Shown here: in pieces, positions 54,281-61,332 of the stretch
Layout: each line of letters starts with the position of its first letter
How positions within the stretch are numbered: position 1 is the first letter of the stretch
Assembly (NCBI GenBank): GCA_038746605.1
Contig: JBCDKM010000003.1
Location: 1-64,000, forward strand
DNA length: 64,000 bases
Origin: Rubricoccus sp038746605
GTDB lineage: Bacteria > Bacteroidota > Rhodothermia > Rhodothermales > Rubricoccaceae
Direction: 5' to 3'
The notes under the pieces: model-generated
Seen by the model: the letters and a program-made list of their open reading frames with translations, nothing else
What the model was told of the DNA's origin: nothing
Database searches by the model: none
Made by a program: the position numbers and the translations under genes

Positions 54281-56737
54281 TCAGCGCAGCACGGTCAGCC
54301 TCGCGCTGATGACCTCCGAGCCGGAGACGGCCCGCACGAGGTAGATGCCTGCAGGCAACGCGCCGACCTCCACCGCGAGACCGTCCGACGAGACCGGCCC
54401 CTCGTGGAGGAGACGGACCCGACGGCCGCGCACATCCAGGACTTCCACTGTCACGTGCTCGCCTGGCTCGGCCCGGAGTTCTACCGAGGCGGGGGCAGTG
54501 GCCGGGTTGGGCGCGAGGCGCAGCGCGAGACCGTCCGCCTCGGTGGGGCCGGGGGCGTCCTCGCTGCGGACCACGAACCCTTCCTGCGTCTCCGTCGCGC
54601 CGATGTCGCAGCCGTTGGCGGCGTCAGGCGTGGAGGGAGCGTTCACGGGGCGTGGGAAGCCGCGCTGGTCGGTGGTGTCTAGGCCGCATGACCCGGCGTC
54701 GAGGGCCAGGCTGCTGGGCAGGAGGGCGTGCGTCAGCGTAGGGCCGCCGGTGTTCCGGAGCGCGTCGAGAACCGTCACGAAGGTCTCGCCGGGAGCGACC
54801 GCCATCGCGCCGGGGCCATCCGGGCAGCCAGTGCCGCTGGACGACAGGAGGAAGCTGGCGGACGCGAGGGGAGAGGAGCAGTCTTCCGGCGCCCCGTCGC
54901 TCCGGTTCTCCACGATGATGGAGTTCTCGATGGTGAGAGACTCGTCCGAGTAGACGCCGCCGCCGAGGGTGGGCGGAGCCTCGTCGTTCACCCGCACGAC
55001 GGTGTTGGACACGACGGTGCTGTTTCGAACCTCCATCGGTCCGTACGCCGCGATGCCGCCGCCGTAGCCGCCCCGGCCTTCCGAGTCGGACGCGCTCTCG
55101 CTCACGCCGCCCGCCCCGGTGGCGTTGCCGCTGAACGTGCTGGACTCGATGACGACCTGATTCTTCGGGTCCGTCCCGACAGAAGCGAACAGGCCGCCTC
55201 CGTCCCCACCGCGCCGTCCGTCGCCGAAGTCGAGGACATCGCCGCCCGCCCCCGTTGTGTTCCGCGCGAAGGTGGAGGCTTGGACGGTGAGAGCGCCGCC
55301 TGTGAACGCGAGGCCTCCGCCGTCGCCACCGCGTCCGGGGCGCTCGTCGGCATCGCCGCCGGAGCCGGTGACGTTGTCCAGAAACGAGGAGCGGACGATC
55401 TGGAGAGTGGACGCGCTGATCCGCGCCCCTCCGCCGGATCCTCCGCGTCCTGCGCCCTCCTCGTCCCACCGCTCATCGGAGCCGTCGGCCGTGCGGTTGG
55501 TGAGGACCTCGACCTCGGTGAGTAAAGCGTCGCCAGTGAGCCGGAGAAAGAGACCACCTCCCGAGCCGCCCACGTCGCCCGTGCCGCCGCCAGAGGTGCG
55601 GTTGTTCTGCACGAGGCCGCGCGTGAAGGAGAAGGTCTCGCCGTCCTGCCAGATCGCGCCGCCATCGCCGCCGGGACCGCTGAACTCGCCTTCGGAAGGG
55701 CTGAAGCCGTCGCCGCCTCGGCCAGTGCGACTGTTCGCGATGGGAACATCCGTGAGGGCGAGATCGCCCAGAACGTAGAAGGTGCCGCCGTCGCCGCCGG
55801 AGCCTCCGCCTCCACCGTCGTTGCCCCCTCCGGCCTCGTCTTCCCCATCGCCCGCGCGGTTGGTGTCGAACGCGACGTCGGTGATCGCGACCGAGCCCTG
55901 GGCCCAGATCGCGCCGCCGTTGCCGCCGCTTCCGCCCGAGCTGTCGCCGTTGTCATCGACGGAATCGCCTGCGTCCCCGGCCCGATTGTCCCGGAAGGTG
56001 CCGTCCGTGATGGTGAGATCGCCGACGATGTAGATCGCGCCGCCGTCGCCACCATCGCCGCTGACGGTGAAGTCGTCGTCGCCTTCGTCCTCACGTCCGC
56101 CGTCTCCGGCGCGGTTGTCGCGGAGGAGCACATCGGTCATCGTGACGGAACTGTTCAGCGCGTAGAGGGCGCCGCCGTGACCCCCGTTGCCACCGGGCGA
56201 GCCCTTCGCGCCGTCCCCCGCGTTGTTCTCCAGGAAGACGACGGCAGTGAGCGTGAGGGTGGCGTCTCGTGCGCGGATGCCCCCGCCGTGCTCGCCGTTG
56301 AGCCCTCCCGCATCGCGGAAGGTCCGGCCGTGGCGAATGCGCACGTCTTGGATGGTGACGTCCACGCCGTGAACGTCGATCACGCGGTCGTCGAAGCGGC
56401 CGTTGATGGTGGTCTCGCCCATCTGCGACCCCGCGATGGTGAGCGGCACGCGGATGTCGAGGTCAGCGGTGACATTGTCCTCCTCGAGGTCGCCGGGGCG
56501 GAAGAAGCGGTAGCGGTCCGCCTCTAGCCGGATGGTGGGAGCTTCACCGGGCCAAACGCAACCGCCAAAGTCCGCGCGGGTGTTGGCTGCCTGGACCGCC
56601 TCGCGAAGACCGCAGTCCGCTGGGTTCTCGCCGAACTCATCGACGGTGGTGCTGACGATGATCTCCTGCGCACGGGCGGGAGTGACGAGCAGAAGCGAGG
56701 CGACGGCGAGGGCCGCCAGTCGGGCGAGGCGAGGCAT
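54281..56737 (-). CDS. Gly-rich beta-helix T9SS cargo protein with CSLREA-like region
   Basis: 818 residues; start at 56737 gives the signal peptide (LARLAALAVASLLLVTPARAQ). A CSLREA-type motif follows (CGLREAVQAANTRADFGGC, about residues 40-58). Residues ~100-640 are a right-handed parallel beta-helix with many ~35-50-residue rungs of the form LTDVxFxxNRAGDG...GGxGGxGGAI, strongly Gly/Asp-rich. The C-terminal ~80 residues are a T9SS sorting domain (APNPATAPASVELRA, VLDVRGRRVRLLHEG, ending ARLTVLR). Similar repeats are found in polymorphic outer-membrane and polysaccharide-binding proteins. It could bind calcium through its Asp/Gly loops. Confidence 0.84.
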   Translation of the reverse strand: MPRLARLAALAVASLLLVTPARAQEIIVSTTVDEFGENPADCGLREAVQAANTRADFGGCVWPGEAPTIRLEADRYRFFRPGDLEEDNVTADLDIRVPLTIAGSQMGETTINGRFDDRVIDVHGVDVTIQDVRIRHGRTFRDAGGLNGEHGGGIRARDATLTLTAVVFLENNAGDGAKGSPGGNGGHGGALYALNSSVTMTDVLLRDNRAGDGGREDEGDDDFTVSGDGGDGGAIYIVGDLTITDGTFRDNRAGDAGDSVDDNGDSSGGSGGNGGAIWAQGSVAITDVAFDTNRAGDGEDEAGGGNDGGGGGSGGDGGTFYVLGDLALTDVPIANSRTGRGGDGFSPSEGEFSGPGGDGGAIWQDGETFSFTRGLVQNNRTSGGGTGDVGGSGGGLFLRLTGDALLTEVEVLTNRTADGSDERWDEEGAGRGGSGGGARISASTLQIVRSSFLDNVTGSGGDADERPGRGGDGGGLAFTGGALTVQASTFARNTTGAGGDVLDFGDGRRGGDGGGLFASVGTDPKNQVVIESSTFSGNATGAGGVSESASDSEGRGGYGGGIAAYGPMEVRNSTVVSNTVVRVNDEAPPTLGGGVYSDESLTIENSIIVENRSDGAPEDCSSPLASASFLLSSSGTGCPDGPGAMAVAPGETFVTVLDALRNTGGPTLTHALLPSSLALDAGSCGLDTTDQRGFPRPVNAPSTPDAANGCDIGATETQEGFVVRSEDAPGPTEADGLALRLAPNPATAPASVELRAEPGEHVTVEVLDVRGRRVRLLHEGPVSSDGLAVEVGALPAGIYLVRAVSGSEVISARLTVLR

Positions 56738-56820
56738 GCGGGTCTGGGGAAAGCGCCCCGAAGGTACCGTGCCGAGCCTGATCCTCTGGGGGCGCGTGCC
56801 GGTGCCCCAGACGAGTACGA

Positions 56821-56852
56821 GTGCTCCCACCTCGGCGCCGAGGCGGGAGCAC
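56821..56852. repeat. CGR palindrome, compact copy with long arms
   Basis: GTGCTCCCACCTCGG and CCGAGGCGGGAGCAC around CG: 15-bp arms with one G:T wobble, the longest in the window. It lies 22 bases past the sulfurtransferase stop (56874, minus). Confidence 0.92.
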
Positions 56853-56873
56853 TCGCGAGCGGCGAGTCGTGGC

Positions 56874-57737
56874 TTACTTCTCGTCGGGCTCGCCCTTCTC
56901 GATGGGCGCGCCGACGAGGTTGCCCCACTCGGTCCACGAGCCGTCGTAGTTGCGAACGCCCTCGAAGCCGAGGAGGTAGGTGAGCACGAACCACGTGTGG
57001 CTGGAGCGCTCGCCGATGCGGCAGTACGCGATGGTCTCGTCTGAGGGGCTGAGGCCCTGCTCTTGGAGGTAGATCGCCTCCAGTGCGTCGCGGTCCTTGA
57101 ACGTGCCGTCCTCGTTAGCGGCACGGCTCCAGGGCACATTGCTCGCGCCTGGAATGTGCCCGCCCCGAAGAGCGCCCTCGTTGGGGTAGCCCGGCATGTG
57201 CGTCACCTCGCCGATGTACTCCTGCGGGCTGCGCACGTCCACCATCTGGCCACCCGCGCGCATGTGCTGCATCACGTCGTCGCGGAAGGCGCGAATGTCC
57301 GCGTTGGGGCTCGCGGCGTTGTACTCTGTGCTCTCGAACGTCGGCACGTCTGTCGTGACGACGCGCCCTTCGGCGACCCACTTCGCGCGGCCACCGTCCA
57401 TGATGCGGCAGTCGGCGTGGCCGAACATCTTGAACGTCCAGAAGGCGTAGCACGCCCACCAGTTGGACTTGTCGCCGTAGAAGACGACGGTGGTGTCCTC
57501 GCGGATGCCGAGGCGGGAGCAAAGCGCCTCGAACTGGCGCGTCGAGATGTAGTCGCGAACGTCGGGGTCCTGGAGGTCGGTCGTCCAGTCCACGTGAGCC
57601 GCGTTGTGGAGGTGCCCGACGGAGTAGAGGAGCACGTCCTCGTTGGACTCGATGAGGCGGACGTTCTCTTTATCGGCGAGATGCTGCGAGACCCAGTCGG
57701 TGGAGACGAGGACCTCGGGGTGGGCGTAAGTGGACAT
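56874..57737 (-). CDS. Two-domain sulfurtransferase (rhodanese family)
   Basis: Transfers sulfane sulfur from thiosulfate or mercaptopyruvate to an acceptor. 287 residues. The N-terminal inactive rhodanese domain (about 8-140) has VLVSTDWVSQHL and FYGDKSNWWACYAFW. The C-terminal domain carries MVDVRSPQEYIGEV, GGHIPGASNVPWSRA and the active loop YCRIGERSSHTW (Cys about residue 240). CRxGERS resembles the thiosulfate type more than the mercaptopyruvate CGSGVTA type. The start at 57737 fits the family N-terminus. It diverges from the TonB receptor gene. Confidence 0.92.
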   Translation of the reverse strand: MSTYAHPEVLVSTDWVSQHLADKENVRLIESNEDVLLYSVGHLHNAAHVDWTTDLQDPDVRDYISTRQFEALCSRLGIREDTTVVFYGDKSNWWACYAFWTFKMFGHADCRIMDGGRAKWVAEGRVVTTDVPTFESTEYNAASPNADIRAFRDDVMQHMRAGGQMVDVRSPQEYIGEVTHMPGYPNEGALRGGHIPGASNVPWSRAANEDGTFKDRDALEAIYLQEQGLSPSDETIAYCRIGERSSHTWFVLTYLLGFEGVRNYDGSWTEWGNLVGAPIEKGEPDEK

Positions 57738-57900
57738 GGGCTGCGGGAAGAAAGAGGCGTCGGGAAAGGGACCGAGAGTACCGGTTGGCCTCGCGCGAAG
57801 GTTCCGCCGACTCGACGTGGGGCGTCCGACCGTGACCTCCTGACGCAGCGCGTGCCCGTTAGTATCGAGGCCCATCCTTCGCGTCCCGCTCCCGCTCGTC

Positions 57901-60900
57901 TTGCTCCGTTTCCCCTGCGTCCTCCTCACGGCTCTCCTCGTCCTGGGCGTCTCGCCTGTTACCGCCCAACCGTCGCCGGATACGCTAGACACCGCCACAC
58001 TGGATGTCCTCCCAGACCGCACGACGGAGGCCCTCGCGACGCTTCTCCTCGCCACGGGCGATGACCCCTCGCTCCTCTCGACGGAGTATCGAGGCGCGGG
58101 TGCGCCCCAGTTCGTCGTGGATGGTCTTCGCGCTCGCCGTACGGACGGCCTCCCGCAGGCTGCCCTCGCGATGCTGACCGTGCCGACGGGCTACGTCTCG
58201 CCCCGCCTCGGCAACGCGCTAGGCAGCTTCGTGGAGGTGGAGACGCGAGGCACTCCACGCGAGGACCTCGGTCGGGCCGAGGGCCTGGGTGGGCTGGACA
58301 GCTACGGCTACGGTCTCGTAAGCGGTGGTGCGGGCGTCACCAGCGGTGCGTTCCGCCTCTACGGCGCGGGCACCTTCGAGCGAGGAGACGACCTGGACCC
58401 GCGCGCCTACGGCACCCCCGCTTTGCCCGCCGACGAACTGGCAGCACTTCGCGAAAGCCCCCAGGTGCTCCGCCTGGATCGCGCGATGGCAGATGCCGCA
58501 GGATTCAACCCTAGCCTCGCGCGCTACAACACGGGTGACAGTTACTACATCCCTTTCCCAGCAGGTCTCCAGGATCCTGACCTCGAGACGGTGGCCGGAG
58601 CACTCGGCCTCCCGGACGCGAGTGCGTTCGTCACGGCCAATCCGCTCTCGTCCCTTGCCGTTCGGAGCGCCGAGGTGCCGCTCACCAACGCGTCGCCCGG
58701 GGCCAAGGGCGACCGGTTCCGTGGTCACCTCGCGCTAGACGTGACGCCGTCGGAGCGCCTCCGCCTGCGGTTCAGCGGACAAGGGTTCCGCGAGACGAGC
58801 CGTGCGTTCAGCACCGCTCTCGCCTTCGCCTCGCCGGAGGCCATCCCTTCCACTCGCGACGAGTACTGGAGAGGCCTCGCGGAGGCGGAGGCAGACCTCG
58901 GGGCAGGCACACTCTCCCTCGCCGCCAGCGCTGAGCGAGCCACATTCGTTCGCCACGACGGTCGCTTCTCAGACGACATCGCGGATGTGATCCGCTACGG
59001 CGACATCGACGACCCGGCCAACGCTACTGCTGCTGCGTACCGCCGGTACAACGTCAGCGACGAGACCTACGAGCCAGCGTTCGAGGATGGCTCCTTGAAC
59101 GTGCCGTCTCCCTACAGCACGTTCGCGGGCGTGGGGGCCGCTGTGCCCAGCTATGCCCATGAGACTGCCGAGGCGCTCCGCCTCGCTGCTGGGTTCCGCC
59201 AGCGTGTTGGGGCGTTCGACCTCGCGATTGGCGCAGAGGCGGAGACGCAGACCTTCCGCGGCGTCGAGGTCGGAGCGCTCTCCCTCGCGCGCTTCGTCAA
59301 TGACGGGCAGGTCGAGACGCCGATCGTGGATGCAGATGGGGACGGAACCCACGAGTCAGGCATCGATGTGTATAACGAACTGCCCGCTGACATCGCGCGC
59401 CGGTTCGTCTCAGCCTATGGGTACGATTATCTCGGAACCGAGGAAGCGAGTGAAGGGACGGCTCTCGCGGACTTTTACGACGCGCTCGATGACAACACGC
59501 TCATGCTCGCGCCGCGCCGCCCGAGCATTCTCGCAGCGTTCGCCGAGGGCGTCTGGGAAGGCGCCGACGTGACGGTTCGCGGCGGCCTCCGTGTGGCCCG
59601 CTTCTCCTCCAACGCGATCGCGCTCCTCGATCCTTTCGCGTTCGTAGACATCTACCGCGCGAACGATCTTGCCGCAGGAGCGATCACAGACCCCGTGACA
59701 GGCGAGCGGATCTTGGGTCCGGCAGGCGGGGTGCCTGCGAGCGTTCCGAACTCGGCAGCTCTCTATGTCAGCTTCGATGATCAGGTAGTCGGCTACCGGG
59801 ACATAGAGGGCGTGTTTTATGACGCGACCGGTCAGCGCGTCTCTTCGAGTGAGGTGACGGCCAACGGGCGCCCGATTGCCGTCGGGGGCGGTAGCCAACT
59901 CTCGGCGGAAGCCTTCACCGATGCCCCCACGACCGTTCGCGTGCTCCCACGCGTGGAGGCGGAGCTTCGTGCGCCTACCGGTACAGTGTTCACCGTCTTC
60001 CTGAATTCGTTCGCCCGGCAGCCCGACCCTGCGCTGGCGTTTCCCACACTCGCGGACTTCGAGAACGTCCGCAGCGGCCAGGGCTCTGCGGCCAGCGGTA
60101 GCCTCCGGCCCGAGACGCTCACCGAGGTGGGCACGAGTGTTCGCCAGCGGATCGGCCGGGAGGGTAGCATGCGAGGCGAGCTAGGCGTGACGGCCTTCCT
60201 CCGGCGCTACCGGGACATGGTTCGCCTGGAGACCTCAACTGTCTCGTTCCCTACTGCCACCACGACGCCGTTCAACAGCCGACAGGAGAACGTGCCCGGG
60301 GCCACGTTGCACGGCCGCCTCCTCTCGGGACGGCTAGATGCCCGTGGGGCAGTGACCGTGCTTCGCGAGACCGTAGACGAGGCGAGACTTTCCGGAACGA
60401 ATGAAGTTATCGCACAGGAAGCGGTTACAGCCGATGCCGTCGCGGCGGTGGCAGTCGTCACGGAGGCGACCGATGGGCCCTCGCTCGGCGCGTTCCACCC
60501 GTTCGGCAACGTCCGCCTCGGCGCGGTCCTCCGGGTGGCCGCTGGCGATACGTATCGGCCCCGCTCGGTGGCCCCGCTCTCTGTTCCGTTTGAGAGCCGC
60601 ACCACGGTGGGAGAGCTCCAGCGCGGTCCTGCCCGCACGCGCCTGGATCTTCGGCTTTCGAAGGGCTTCCAGATGGCTTCCAGTACACTGGAGGCCTCTT
60701 TCGAGGTCGTCAACCTGCTCAGTCAGACTAACGCTCTGTTTGTCTACCCGACGACCGGCCTGCCAAATGACGACGGCTTTCTCGCGACGAGTCCTTCGCA
60801 GGTGCTCGGCCTCGGCACCGAGGCGGAGCAGGAGGCCTACCGCTCCCTCTACTCTGCCCGCGTTCGCGATCCGCTCAACGTAGGGCGCCCGCGCCTCCTC

Positions 60901-60927
60901 CGGATTGGCCTCCGTGTGACGCTCTAA
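57901..60927 (+). CDS. TonB-dependent receptor-like outer-membrane protein with reduced plug
   Basis: 1008 residues, apparent TTG start at 57901 (no ATG or GTG lies between it and the in-frame stop at 57841), giving a signal peptide (LRFPCVLLTALLVLGVSPVTAQ). A short plug-like region follows (LDVLPDRTTEALATLLLATG; GAPQFVVDGLRARR), then a long barrel. It parallels the next gene: DVIRYGDIDDPAN, YNELPADIARR, DPFAFVDIYRANDLAAG, GYRDIEGVFYD, DFENVRSGQG. It lacks that gene's N-terminal carboxypeptidase-regulatory domain and any visible TonB box. It ends LRIGLRVTL, a normal barrel strand. The substrate is unknown. A CGR-type palindrome is embedded at 60803-60830. Confidence 0.82.
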   Translation: MLRFPCVLLTALLVLGVSPVTAQPSPDTLDTATLDVLPDRTTEALATLLLATGDDPSLLSTEYRGAGAPQFVVDGLRARRTDGLPQAALAMLTVPTGYVSPRLGNALGSFVEVETRGTPREDLGRAEGLGGLDSYGYGLVSGGAGVTSGAFRLYGAGTFERGDDLDPRAYGTPALPADELAALRESPQVLRLDRAMADAAGFNPSLARYNTGDSYYIPFPAGLQDPDLETVAGALGLPDASAFVTANPLSSLAVRSAEVPLTNASPGAKGDRFRGHLALDVTPSERLRLRFSGQGFRETSRAFSTALAFASPEAIPSTRDEYWRGLAEAEADLGAGTLSLAASAERATFVRHDGRFSDDIADVIRYGDIDDPANATAAAYRRYNVSDETYEPAFEDGSLNVPSPYSTFAGVGAAVPSYAHETAEALRLAAGFRQRVGAFDLAIGAEAETQTFRGVEVGALSLARFVNDGQVETPIVDADGDGTHESGIDVYNELPADIARRFVSAYGYDYLGTEEASEGTALADFYDALDDNTLMLAPRRPSILAAFAEGVWEGADVTVRGGLRVARFSSNAIALLDPFAFVDIYRANDLAAGAITDPVTGERILGPAGGVPASVPNSAALYVSFDDQVVGYRDIEGVFYDATGQRVSSSEVTANGRPIAVGGGSQLSAEAFTDAPTTVRVLPRVEAELRAPTGTVFTVFLNSFARQPDPALAFPTLADFENVRSGQGSAASGSLRPETLTEVGTSVRQRIGREGSMRGELGVTAFLRRYRDMVRLETSTVSFPTATTTPFNSRQENVPGATLHGRLLSGRLDARGAVTVLRETVDEARLSGTNEVIAQEAVTADAVAAVAVVTEATDGPSLGAFHPFGNVRLGAVLRVAAGDTYRPRSVAPLSVPFESRTTVGELQRGPARTRLDLRLSKGFQMASSTLEASFEVVNLLSQTNALFVYPTTGLPNDDGFLATSPSQVLGLGTEAEQEAYRSLYSARVRDPLNVGRPRLLRIGLRVTL
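60803..60830. repeat. CGR palindrome inside a coding sequence
   Basis: TGCTCGGCCTCGG, CA, CCGAGGCGGAGCA: 13-bp arms with one mismatch, in frame in the TonB receptor gene, encoding LGLGTEAEQ near its C-terminus. The paralogous receptor cannot be compared at this point because it runs off the window. Confidence 0.8.
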
Positions 60928-60998
60928 GAAAGAAGGCGCCCTTCATCGTAGCGTGATGGTACCTTCGCGCCGTCCGTACGCCAGGGTTCCAGCAGGCT

Positions 60999-61045
60999 AG
61001 GCACTTCTCGGTGCCTTGACCCTCGCTTTACACCCCGGCTATATT
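60999..61045 (+). promoter_or_regulatory. Sigma-70-like promoter with adjoining dyad
   Basis: TTGACC (61016-61021) and TATATT (61040-61045) are separated by 18 bases, close to a classical housekeeping promoter. The inverted repeat AGGCAC-TTCTCG-GTGCCT (60999-61016) abuts the -35 box and could be an operator or the terminator of the upstream gene. Transcription from here would give a leader of about 280 nt. Confidence 0.45.
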
Positions 61046-61323
61046 CGTGACCGTCGCTTCACGTCCCCCTCACAGATCCCGACTACGAGGTTGTTACAGC
61101 CTCTCTCTCACACACAGCGCAGCGGAGCCTTCCGCAGCGGAGAGGTACGGGCTCTTGGGGGCTTGCGGCGCGGGCCGCTTGCCCACTACGGGCGAGATCA
61201 CGGTTCCCGGCCGGGGTGGCCGGTCTGTCCCCGGTTTGTTTCCCCCCACAACCGGCGTCTCTGACGCACCATCCACGCCGGGCGCGCTCCCGCGCCGCTC
61301 GGGCTTTTTCACACCACCAACTC

Positions 61324-61329
61324 GGAGGT
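61324..61329 (+). promoter_or_regulatory. Strong Shine-Dalgarno site of the TonB receptor
   Basis: GGAGGT lies three bases ahead of the ATG at 61333. Most genes in this window lack such a site, so this gene may be highly translated. The spacing is short. Confidence 0.5.
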
Positions 61330-61332
61330 AGC

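Larger units (their letters stand above)
60928..61332. other. Intergenic region and long leader before the second TonB receptor
   Basis: Holds a dyad (60999-61016), a promoter-like pair (61016-61045) and ~285 bases of GC-rich putative leader. The leader has several possible stems: GCGGC/GCCGC near 61165-61178, a GGCCGG-rich stretch near 61208-61230, and GGCGCG/CGCGCC at 61281-61296 followed seven bases later by TTTTT. No known riboswitch class was recognised. Confidence 0.5.
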
